This document shows positions 6,907 through 13,786 of a stretch of 21,516 nucleotides of DNA, in pieces (within the stretch, counting starts at the first letter, position 1; each line of letters opens with the position of its first letter). The position numbers and the translations under genes are program-made. Under the pieces are notes generated by a model. It saw only the letters and a program-made list of their open reading frames with translations, did not search any database and was not told the origin of the DNA. The DNA comes from HRBIN15 sp039630445 (GTDB lineage Bacteria > Armatimonadota > Fimbriimonadia > Fimbriimonadales > GBS-DC), in assembly GCA_039630445.1 (NCBI GenBank), contig JBCNVA010000111.1, positions 1 through 21,516 of the forward strand, written 5' to 3'.

Positions 6907-8496
6907 ATGCTCTATTGGTGGCTGGCGAATCTGGTGGTGGCGGTGCATGCCCTGCTGGTGATCGGTTTTATTGTGGGTGTGGTGCTGATCTGGACGGGGC
7001 AGCTGCCGCGCCGACGCGGGCTGGAACTCACCTTCTGGCTGCTGATGGGGCTGGGCTGGGGCTTTTTTCTCATCTGGCGCGACTGCCCGCTGACGCTCTT
7101 GGAGAATTACCTGCGGGCACAGGTTGACCCAAATGCCACCTATTCTACAGGCTGCATCGCCCATTATCTCACGCGGTTGGGCGTTCCCATTACTGATCGG
7201 TGGGTCAACCGCACAGGGATCGTGCTGCTGGGGTTAGCCGTCGTGGGCAGTCTCTACTGGCATGGGCGTACGGTCTGGGCGCGCTGGTCGGTCGCGCTGG
7301 GCGTGCCCGACTTCCCACTGGGGCGCACGCTGCTGCTGGGCGCATGCTTTATGGGGATGGGCATGACGCTGCCGATTTTCAATCACTTTGTGCCCCTCTT
7401 TCTGAAGGAGATGCAGCTGTCTACCACGCTGATTACTTTCGTGCTGACTTGGGACAACTATATCAACATGTTCCTGCAGCCAGTGGTGGGCACGCTGTCG
7501 GATCGAACGCGCACCCGCCTTGGACGGCGCAAGCCGTGGGTGTTGGTTGGCTCACCGCTGGCAGCGACGGCGTTTCTGCTGGTGCCGCTGATGGCGACAC
7601 CCAGCGGCGTGATGCTCACCATCTTTCTCACCAATTTGGGGATGGCGCTCTTTCGCTCGCCTGGCGTCGCGCTGATTGGCGACCTCTATCCCTCGCGGCA
7701 GCGCAGCCTCGCGAATGGCATTATCAACCTGATGGTGGGGCTGGGCGCGGCGCTGGCGTACTATGCAGGCGGCACGCTCTATGGGCTGTACGGGCGCAAC
7801 GCTCCCTTTCTGTTCGGCAGCGGTGTGATGCTGCTCGCGCTGGTAGTGATCCTACTCTTTGTGCATGAGCCGACGCGGTTGCCCACTAATGGTGTGGAGC
7901 ATGAGGCGGGTTTGCGCGAAAGCCTGCGGGCGTTCTGGCAGGCACGGAATCCCTCACTCCTCTGGATGCTGCTGGCAATTTTCTTCTGGTTTATGGGTTT
8001 TACGGCGCTGGAGGCGCTGCTCTCGCTCTATGGTAAATATGTGCTGGGCGTCCCGCCTGACCAGATGGGGCGCATGGTAGCTATCCTGGCGGTTATGGTG
8101 GTGCTGTTCGCCGTGCCGAGTGGGCTGCTGGCGACGCGGTTCGGGCGCAAGCGCATCATCAGCATCGGCGTGGCGGGGTTGGTCGTACTGCTGCTCTATG
8201 GCTTCTTTGTGCAGTCGCCTCTGATGCTAATCGGTTTCCTTGCACCAGCAGGGCTGTGTTGGGCGCTGATTAATGTGAACTCATTGCCCGCGCTTTATGA
8301 CACCACGCCCCAGCTGCGGGCAGGCGTGCTGACGGGGCTGTATTACTTCGCATCGAACCTTTCGGCGGTGGCAGGTCCGCAGCTGGCAGGGCGGTTGGTC
8401 GATCTCACGGGCGACAACTATCGGGTGGTGTTTCTGTATGGCGCCTTCTTTATGGCGCTGGCGGGACTCTGTTTGCGGCGCGTGAAGGTGTCATAG
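6907..8496 (+). CDS. DUF2784 domain fused to a 12-TM MFS transporter
   Basis: A 529-aa integral membrane protein. Residues 1 to about 125 look like the small membrane family DUF2784 (MLYWWLANLVVAVHALLVIG, then DCPLT and LENYLR at 60-70, then IAHYL). This family normally stands alone and its function is unknown. After a short linker, residues about 138-529 form an MFS transporter with 12 predicted helices and the loop motif SDRTRTRLGRRKPW, resembling the sucrose/sugar:cation symporter (SLC45/GPH-like) branch. No start codon with a plausible ribosome site or stop codon separates the parts. A leaderless start at 6907 is chosen from the -10 box seven nt upstream. It converges on the ABC exporter gene with 25 nt between stops. 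The substrate is unknown; sugar-type is an inference from MFS flavour only. Confidence 0.85.
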   Translation: MLYWWLANLVVAVHALLVIGFIVGVVLIWTGQLPRRRGLELTFWLLMGLGWGFFLIWRDCPLTLLENYLRAQVDPNATYSTGCIAHYLTRLGVPITDRWVNRTGIVLLGLAVVGSLYWHGRTVWARWSVALGVPDFPLGRTLLLGACFMGMGMTLPIFNHFVPLFLKEMQLSTTLITFVLTWDNYINMFLQPVVGTLSDRTRTRLGRRKPWVLVGSPLAATAFLLVPLMATPSGVMLTIFLTNLGMALFRSPGVALIGDLYPSRQRSLANGIINLMVGLGAALAYYAGGTLYGLYGRNAPFLFGSGVMLLALVVILLFVHEPTRLPTNGVEHEAGLRESLRAFWQARNPSLLWMLLAIFFWFMGFTALEALLSLYGKYVLGVPPDQMGRMVAILAVMVVLFAVPSGLLATRFGRKRIISIGVAGLVVLLLYGFFVQSPLMLIGFLAPAGLCWALINVNSLPALYDTTPQLRAGVLTGLYYFASNLSAVAGPQLAGRLVDLTGDNYRVVFLYGAFFMALAGLCLRRVKVS

Positions 8497-8521
8497 TAGA
8501 CTTTGAGAGGTACACCCGATG

Positions 8522-10843
8522 CTATCCGACGAACAGCCGCGACTTGCTCAGCTCCATCTGCATCGTGACGAGGCGGTGGTAGGTGCCGCCCTTCTCCATC
8601 AGTTCGTCGTGCGTGCCCATCTCCACGATGCGCCCGCGCTCCAGCACCACGATACGGTCCGCGTTGCGCAAGGTGCTGAGTCGGTGGGCGATCGCAATCG
8701 TGGTGCGGTTCTGCACGAGGCGTTCCAGCGCTTCCTGAATCAGCCGTTCGGTCTCTGTGTCCACCGAAGCGGTTGCCTCATCTAAAATCAAGATGGCGGG
8801 GTTGCGCAGGATGGCACGGGCAATCGCGATCCGCTGGCGCTCACCTCCAGAAAGGCGGTGTCCGCGCTCGCCCACCCAGGTGTCATAACCATCGGGGAAG
8901 CGCATGATGAAGTCGTGCGCGTTCGCAGCTTTCGCCGCAGCGATAATCTCCTCTTGCGTGGCGTCGGGACGCGCATAGGCGATGTTCTCGCGAATGGTGC
9001 CCGGGAACAGGAAGGTATCCTGCAGCACCACGCCGATATGCCGACGCAGATCCTGCATGCGAATCTCGCGCAGGTCATGCCCATCAATAAGAATGCGCCC
9101 GCGCGTCGGGTCATAGAAACGGCACACCAGATTAATCAGCGTGCTTTTGCCTGCGCCCGAAGGTCCCACCAGCCCGATCATCTCACCAGGGCGAATGTGC
9201 AGATTGATGGAGTGCAGCACGGGATGGTGCTTCTCATAGCCGAAGGTCACATCCTCAAAAATGATTTCGCCTTTCACTTTGGGCAGCGGCTTCGCGTCGG
9301 GCAGGTCACGCACCTCTGGCTCGGTATCCAGCAGTTCGAACACGCGCTCCGCCGCGGTGACGGTGCGCGACGCCCAGTCCATAATGTTGGTGATGATGCT
9401 CAGCGGTCCGAACAGCATGCCGATGTAGGTGAGGAAGGCGACCAGCGTGCCCAGCTCGAAAGTGCCACCCAGCACGCCCCGCCCACCTACATACCAGATC
9501 ACGAACGAGCTGGACATCACCAGGAATGAGATAAGCGGGAACACGCTGGCGTTGATTTTGCCCGCCATCTCGCCCGATTCGGCGATTTCGAAGTTGCGCT
9601 TATTGAAGGTGTTGATCTCGCGCTCCTCTTGTGTGAAGGCTTTCACCTCGCGGATGCCAGAGAGCGTGCCCCCTAAATGCGCGGTCAGGCGCGACCAGCG
9701 GTGCCAGTGTCGCCGCCAGATGCGGATCACCCGATGCCATGCATAGCGCGAAAGCATCACAATCAATGGCGCGGGCACCAGCACCAGCAGGCTCAATTTC
9801 CAATCCATCAGCACCATCACTGTGCCGATGCCCAGCACCATCAGCAGGTTCAGCGTAATGGTGGGCGCACTGTTGACCAAGAAGTCGTACAGGGCGTCGG
9901 TGTCGCGCGTCACACGGCTCATAATGGAGCCTGTCTGGCGACGGTCGAAGTAGCTGAGGGAAAGGAACTGCAGATGCTGATAGAGCTTGGAGCGCAGTTC
10001 GAAGGCGATTCGGCTGCCCATCCAGGCGTTGAGCCGCCCGCGCGCGATGTTAATGCCTGTGCCGAACAGGCGCAACCCCACCAGCCCCAGCAGCAGCCAT
10101 AGGAACAGATGGGCGTTCGCACGAGGCACCAGCACCTCGTCGATAAGAATTTTGGTCAGATACGGTGGGGCAAGTTCCACCGCCGCGCTGAGCATCGCCA
10201 GCACGCTTGCCAGCGCCATATAGCGCCAGTAGGGGCGCACCAGCAACATCAGGCGCAGCAGTACCTGCTTCTGCGAGCGGCACGCAGGGCACGAGATCGA
10301 ATCTTCGGGGATAGGACGCCCACACCGCTCGCACACTGCCTGCTTGCGCTCAATAGGTGGCGGCTCCTCATGGTTGAGCAGCGCGTCCAAGCGCAGTTTG
10401 ACCTGCCCGAACAGGTTGGACAGCCCGCTACTAAAGCGAATTAGCTCGATGATGCGTCCGTCGTGCAAGCGGGCTTCCAGCGCGGATGCGCCCACCAGCT
10501 GCGTGAGGCGCATCGATTCTATCTGTTTGAGGGGCAGGGCGAAATGGAGCGTGACGCGGCACTCCTCTTCATCGGAGGGTCTATCCCGACGCAGCCAGGG
10601 CAGGCGGGCACCTGTGCTGATGGCAAGGAGCGAGCGGTGTAGCCCCATCACCAGCAGCTGCGCATCCTCTGCTGCACCCAACTGCTGCTCGGAAGGGTAC
10701 GCCAGCACCAGCCATGTTTCTCCGAAGCGCCCTTCCGGCGTCAGATCGGACGCGAAACCAAACTCAATCGCTGCCGACTGACCCAGCCGCTGCCGAACCG
10801 CCTCCGCTATCGGTTCAGGCAAGCGTCTATCACCATCGTCCAT
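8522..10843 (-). CDS. ABC exporter (fused TMD-NBD) with N-terminal domain and zinc ribbon
   Basis: A 773-aa half-transporter, probably a homodimeric exporter. Residues 1 to about 160 are a soluble domain of mixed alpha/beta type that I cannot assign; a PH-like fold is possible. A zinc ribbon follows with Cys171, 174, 185 and 188 (CERCGRP, CPACRS). Six membrane helices span about 200-495. The ATPase domain has Walker A GPSGAGKS (560-567), Q-loop Gln608, signature LSGGERQ (664-670), Walker B ILILDEA (684-690) and H-loop His720. The nucleotide-binding site is complete. The cytoplasmic N-terminal extension and ribbon are unusual for MsbA/LmrA-type exporters and suggest regulation or partner binding. 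The ATG at 10843 lacks a strong ribosome site. It lies 56 nt after the thioredoxin gene and is probably co-transcribed. The substrate cannot be told. Confidence 0.92.
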   Translation of the reverse strand: MDDGDRRLPEPIAEAVRQRLGQSAAIEFGFASDLTPEGRFGETWLVLAYPSEQQLGAAEDAQLLVMGLHRSLLAISTGARLPWLRRDRPSDEEECRVTLHFALPLKQIESMRLTQLVGASALEARLHDGRIIELIRFSSGLSNLFGQVKLRLDALLNHEEPPPIERKQAVCERCGRPIPEDSISCPACRSQKQVLLRLMLLVRPYWRYMALASVLAMLSAAVELAPPYLTKILIDEVLVPRANAHLFLWLLLGLVGLRLFGTGINIARGRLNAWMGSRIAFELRSKLYQHLQFLSLSYFDRRQTGSIMSRVTRDTDALYDFLVNSAPTITLNLLMVLGIGTVMVLMDWKLSLLVLVPAPLIVMLSRYAWHRVIRIWRRHWHRWSRLTAHLGGTLSGIREVKAFTQEEREINTFNKRNFEIAESGEMAGKINASVFPLISFLVMSSSFVIWYVGGRGVLGGTFELGTLVAFLTYIGMLFGPLSIITNIMDWASRTVTAAERVFELLDTEPEVRDLPDAKPLPKVKGEIIFEDVTFGYEKHHPVLHSINLHIRPGEMIGLVGPSGAGKSTLINLVCRFYDPTRGRILIDGHDLREIRMQDLRRHIGVVLQDTFLFPGTIRENIAYARPDATQEEIIAAAKAANAHDFIMRFPDGYDTWVGERGHRLSGGERQRIAIARAILRNPAILILDEATASVDTETERLIQEALERLVQNRTTIAIAHRLSTLRNADRIVVLERGRIVEMGTHDELMEKGGTYHRLVTMQMELSKSRLFVG

Positions 10844-10899
10844 GGTTTCTCTTGGAGAGATGCGCCTTGCTCTTCCTGGGCAGGATGCTCAAATACCGT

Positions 10900-11412
10900 T
10901 TATTCTGCCAGTGCATCCGCAATCACCTTGAGGATAGTCTCCTCTTCCTCTTCGGAGTAGCCCAATCCAGAGTAGCGGATGACACCCTTCTTGTCCACGA
11001 TGTACATCGTGGGGTAGCCGCGGATGCGATATTTCCGCTTGACCTCCGACTCGTTCCTCGGCACGCAGACAGGGTAGGTCATCGTGTTATGCTCTACGAA
11101 GGCGCGCACCTCTGCCTCGGAACCGGAGTCGAGCGCGATGCCCACCACGACCAGCCCACGCTTTGCGTACTTGTCGTGCAGCTCCTGCAGGAAGGGGATT
11201 GCCGCGCGGCACGGACCGCACCAGGTTGCCCAGAAGTCGATGAGGTAGACCTTGTCCTGCTTGCCACCGAGCTTGATCTCGTTGCCTTTCAAGTCGGTCA
11301 AGGTCATTTCGGGGAGTTTCTGGCGTGGACGCAGCTGTGCCCCTGCGGGCGCCACGAAAAGCAGCACCAGCGCAATCCCAAACAACAGCCCTGGCAAAAC
11401 CCACTTTTTCAT
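10900..11412 (-). CDS. TlpA/ResA-like periplasmic thioredoxin-fold protein
   Basis: A 170-aa exported thiol-disulfide oxidoreductase or related AhpC/TSA-Redoxin family member. A signal peptide MKKWVLPGLLFGIALVLLFV with APAGA cleavage region is followed by the thioredoxin fold: YLIDFWATWCGPC with Cys65 and Cys68, and the cis-proline loop RGYPTMYIVD (Pro134). An extra Cys116 is present. Family members reduce periplasmic disulfides, for example during cytochrome c maturation, which would suit the cytochrome c gene at the other end of the window; that link is only suggestive. The ATG at 11412 has GGAGG 9 nt upstream. It precedes the ABC exporter gene by 56 nt, a likely operon. Confidence 0.9.
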   Translation of the reverse strand: MKKWVLPGLLFGIALVLLFVAPAGAQLRPRQKLPEMTLTDLKGNEIKLGGKQDKVYLIDFWATWCGPCRAAIPFLQELHDKYAKRGLVVVGIALDSGSEAEVRAFVEHNTMTYPVCVPRNESEVKRKYRIRGYPTMYIVDKKGVIRYSGLGYSEEEEETILKVIADALAE

Positions 11413-11484
11413 TATGCTGACCCTCCGCTATCGCAAGGGGTAACTTGACAGGCTGGCAATGGCTCACCCCTTGCTTCCTGTCTT

Positions 11485-11490
11485 ATTATA
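11485..11490 (-). promoter_or_regulatory. Candidate -10 box for the thioredoxin gene
   Basis: Minus-strand GGTTATAATAAG lies about 70 nt upstream of the ATG at 11412. No good -35 hexamer is seen. A second TATAAT at 11627-11632 is an alternative further upstream. Confidence 0.35.
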
Positions 11491-11510
11491 ACCCAACTTG
11501 CCACTTATCT

Positions 11511-11592
11511 GAGATTCCTCGCCTTCGGCTCGGAATGACGGGTTCGTTTTCACCAAGCCAGCCTTGTCATTCCGAGCGAAGCGAGGAACCTC
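11511..11592. repeat. Dispersed inverted repeat with arms of about 29 bp
   Basis: The left arm begins GAGATTCCTCGCCTTCGGCT and runs on through CGGAATGAC. The right arm is its near reverse complement (GTCATTCCGAGCGAAGCGAG and on). They are separated by about 25 nt. The sequence resembles the widespread GAGATTCCTCGC/GTCATTCCGAG palindromic repeats found between genes in many bacteria. The flanks extend the inverted symmetry weakly to about 11484-11633. Confidence 0.75.
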
Positions 11593-11648
11593 GTCCGCTC
11601 AAAGGCGACAGGTAGCAACTTGGATTATTATACCATGCACAGCATGGG

Positions 11649-12749
11649 TTAGAATGCAAGAGGTGCACGGGCGTAGGCATCCAGGTCGTAATCGGCGCGT
11701 TCACCTGCAAGTAGTCGATGGTAGCCTGCGTAGGCGATCATGGCAGCGTTGTCGGTGCAGTAGTAGGGGGGCGGGATAAACAGCTGCAGGTGTGCCGTCT
11801 CAGCCGCCTCGCGCATCTGCTGCTGCAGGGCGGAGTTCGCCGCAACGCCACCCACCACTGTCAGCACCGACACCTGGCACGCCTGCGCCGCCCGAATCGC
11901 TTTCACAATCAGCACATCGATCACCGCCTGCTGGAACGAGGCACATAGGTCAGCAAGGATCGATTCATCCAGTATATGCGGTTCATTCTCATAGGCAGGC
12001 ATACCAACACTATGGGAGGCTCCCCTCTCCCGCAGCGTGGGAGAGGGGCTGGGGATGAGGGCTTCACTCCGCAGCCGCTCCACCTCGCGCAGCACTGCCG
12101 TCTTCAGACCACTAAAGCTGAAGTTGTGGCTGCCTTCGAGCCATGCCCGCGGGAAGTGGAAAGCGTTTGGGTCGCCCTTGCGTGCCAACCGATCGATGGC
12201 AGGACCCCCCGGATAGCCCAGTCCTAACAGGCGAGCAACCTTGTCGAACGCCTCGCCAGCGGCATCGTCTAAGGTTTGCCCCAGTAGCTGGTAGTTGCCG
12301 TGCCCATGTGCCAGCACCAGCTCGGTGTGCCCGCCTGACACAATCAGGCACAGGTGCGGGAAGGGGATGGGAGCGTCTGGCTCCGTCAGGAACGCCGAGT
12401 AGAGATGCCCCTCCAGATGATGCACACCAACAAAGGGGAGATTGAGCGCAAACGCCAGCGCTTTCGCGGCAGCAAGCCCGACCACCAGCGCACCCACCAG
12501 CCCCGGTCGGTTCGTAACAGCAATCCCTTCGATATCGCGCAGTTCAACTCCCGCCTCGTCCAGCGCTTGCTGCAATATGGGGTTCAACCGTTCCACATGC
12601 TGGCGGGCGGCGGCTTCGGGCACGATACCGCCCCAACGGGCGTGCAGGTCCGCCTGTGAAGCGACCACATTGCTCAGCACCCGCCGCCCTTCCACCACCG
12701 CAGCCGAAGTCTCATCACAGCTGGTCTCGATGCCCAGAATCAAACGCAC
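11649..12749 (-). CDS. tsaD: tRNA N6-threonylcarbamoyladenosine synthase subunit TsaD
   Basis: A 366-aa ASKHA-fold protein that transfers the threonylcarbamoyl group to A37 of ANN-decoding tRNAs with TsaB and TsaE. Motifs: GIETSCDETSAAVV, the metal ligands in HHLEGH (His111, His115), VSGGHTELVL, GEAFDKVARLLGLGYPGGP, FSFSGLKTAV, VVGGVAANSALQ and CTDNAAMIAY with Asp333. It is about 29 residues longer than E. coli TsaD. The excess sits at residues about 228-262, between FSGLKTAVLREVERL and LADLCASFQQAV, where a palindromic repeat has entered in frame (LIPSPSPTLRERG). All catalytic motifs are intact, so it is probably active. The start is GTG at 12749, with TATAAT 7 nt upstream and no ribosome site, that is leaderless. 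The -10 box overlaps the stop codon of the upstream gene. Confidence 0.96.
   Translation of the reverse strand: MRLILGIETSCDETSAAVVEGRRVLSNVVASQADLHARWGGIVPEAAARQHVERLNPILQQALDEAGVELRDIEGIAVTNRPGLVGALVVGLAAAKALAFALNLPFVGVHHLEGHLYSAFLTEPDAPIPFPHLCLIVSGGHTELVLAHGHGNYQLLGQTLDDAAGEAFDKVARLLGLGYPGGPAIDRLARKGDPNAFHFPRAWLEGSHNFSFSGLKTAVLREVERLRSEALIPSPSPTLRERGASHSVGMPAYENEPHILDESILADLCASFQQAVIDVLIVKAIRAAQACQVSVLTVVGGVAANSALQQQMREAAETAHLQLFIPPPYYCTDNAAMIAYAGYHRLLAGERADYDLDAYARAPLAF
12001..12066. repeat. Palindromic repeat inserted in frame within tsaD
   Basis: CCCCTCTCCC (12022-12031) and GGGAGAGGGG (12039-12048) form a 10-bp stem, followed by CTGGGGATGAGGGCTTC. This matches the common GGGAGAGGGGCTGGGG-type intergenic palindrome and is the same family as the hairpin at 5216-5242. 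Here it encodes about 15-35 extra residues of TsaD (SPSPTLRERG). Exact ends are uncertain. Confidence 0.75.
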
Positions 12750-12756
12750 ATGGGGA

Positions 12757-12762
12757 ATTATA
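12757..12762 (-). promoter_or_regulatory. -10 box (TATAAT) for tsaD, overlapping a stop codon
   Basis: Minus-strand GTATAATTCCCCAT precedes the GTG start, with 7 nt after the hexamer. The TAA inside TATAAT is also the stop codon of the upstream membrane protein gene, so the two genes share these bases. Confidence 0.6.
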
Positions 12763-13732
12763 CTGCTTCTTCACTGCTTTGGGCGCGACGGTACTCCTCG
12801 AAGCGGCGGATCAGCCAGAAGCTACTGCGAGCCAGTGGGTCATGCGGCTCCAGAGGGTGCAGCGGTTCTGGCGTACGCCCCATCGCCAAATCGCGGATGA
12901 ACTGCTCTACTTCGCGCAGTCGCTGATGCTGCTGCACCAGTCGGCGCGCAACAGGCTCCCAGCATGTGCCACGAAGGGACTGGAGAACCCTTTCCGCAGC
13001 GTCCTCTCGCCCTAAGATGGCATCTGAGCCAGAGCGGTGAAGCCAGCGATGCATCAAACTTGCAGGGCGCAGGGCGAAGTACCAGAGCCAGCCGATTAAG
13101 AGGCCACTCATTAACCCGCAGAAGCCCAGCACCAGCTGCTGCTGGCGGTTCAACGCACGCTTTTGCTGGGCGTGCCATTCGCTCAGTGCGTGTTGCAGCG
13201 ATTCCAAGGCGTGATAGAGGCCATCCTGCTGCTTCAGCCCGAAGGCATGCAGGGTTTCGAGGTTCATCGCGCTGGGATCGTCGCGGGCAAGGTACTCCTG
13301 AATACTTGAACCAAGTTGGAGCCACTCCATTTCCACGCGCACCGCCGCCCAGCGAAGGGCGATGGGCATCCCTTGCTGCTGCAACAGGGGTTCGAGGATA
13401 GCTTGCAAGGTGTGGAAATCGCGCTGCGCGGCGGCAAAATGTGCCTTCAGCTGCCGGTGTAGCTCCGCAGGACCGAAGCCACCTGCTCGCACCGACTCGG
13501 ACTGGCTGGCGCTTAGTGTGGCAACCAACCGCTCGCAGTGGCTCGCCTCCTGCTGAAAGCGGGTCAGCTGGTGAACGATGCGCAGTTGGCGACCCAGTGC
13601 CTGCTGGGAAGCCTTTTCGATCTCCCAGACGCGCCATAGCCCCACGAGCAGACCCAGCCCTATCAGCCAGAATCCCGCCGCGCCAATCTGGAAACGCCGC
13701 TCCTCGCTTGCCATCTGTTGCCCGCTGCTCAC
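12758..13732 (-). CDS. Two-TM sensor-like membrane protein, function unknown
   Basis: A protein of up to 324 aa with the layout of a bacterial receptor: a short cytoplasmic tail; TM1 at about residues 17-36; a helical extracytoplasmic region of about 160 residues rich in Q, E, H and L (helical-bundle-like); TM2 at about 200-220; then about 100 cytoplasmic residues of helical, Arg-rich sequence. No HAMP, kinase, cyclase or methyl-accepting motif is recognisable, so the output domain is missing or novel. The start is uncertain: GTG at 13732 fits a TATACT -10 box at 13750-13755 with a leader of about 10 nt, while ATG at 13714 is the next in-frame choice. The stop TAA lies within the tsaD -10 box. 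It sits between trpD and tsaD with no obvious functional tie. Confidence 0.75.
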   Translation of the reverse strand: MSSGQQMASEERRFQIGAAGFWLIGLGLLVGLWRVWEIEKASQQALGRQLRIVHQLTRFQQEASHCERLVATLSASQSESVRAGGFGPAELHRQLKAHFAAAQRDFHTLQAILEPLLQQQGMPIALRWAAVRVEMEWLQLGSSIQEYLARDDPSAMNLETLHAFGLKQQDGLYHALESLQHALSEWHAQQKRALNRQQQLVLGFCGLMSGLLIGWLWYFALRPASLMHRWLHRSGSDAILGREDAAERVLQSLRGTCWEPVARRLVQQHQRLREVEQFIRDLAMGRTPEPLHPLEPHDPLARSSFWLIRRFEEYRRAQSSEEAV

Positions 13733-13736
13733 CGCG

Positions 13737-13755
13737 CTGGCATTCTGCCAGTATA
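13737..13755 (-). promoter_or_regulatory. Candidate promoter with overlapping palindrome for the sensor-like gene
   Basis: TATACT on the minus strand (13755-13750) is followed by a perfect palindrome CTGGCA-TTC-TGCCAG (13737-13751) that overlaps the -10 box and the predicted start site. This is a plausible operator, or a small 5' hairpin. Confidence 0.35.
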
Positions 13756-13786
13756 GGCACTTTTTCCATATTGCGCAGTCAGATTA

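Larger units (their letters stand above)
11413..11648. other. Intergenic region between tsaD and the thioredoxin gene
   Basis: This 236-bp stretch has no coding content. It holds a nested inverted repeat (11511-11592), two minus-strand TATAAT boxes (11485-11490 and 11627-11632) that could start the thioredoxin-ABC transcript, and a small hairpin CCATGC-ACA-GCATGG (11633-11647) just after the tsaD stop. The two boxes sit in imperfect inverted flanks around the repeat. Confidence 0.5.

Noticed and set aside
6679..7164. Upstream in-frame extension of glnA
   Set aside because: It overlaps the divergent MFS gene and its promoter. A Shine-Dalgarno and the family N-terminus place the start at 6678.
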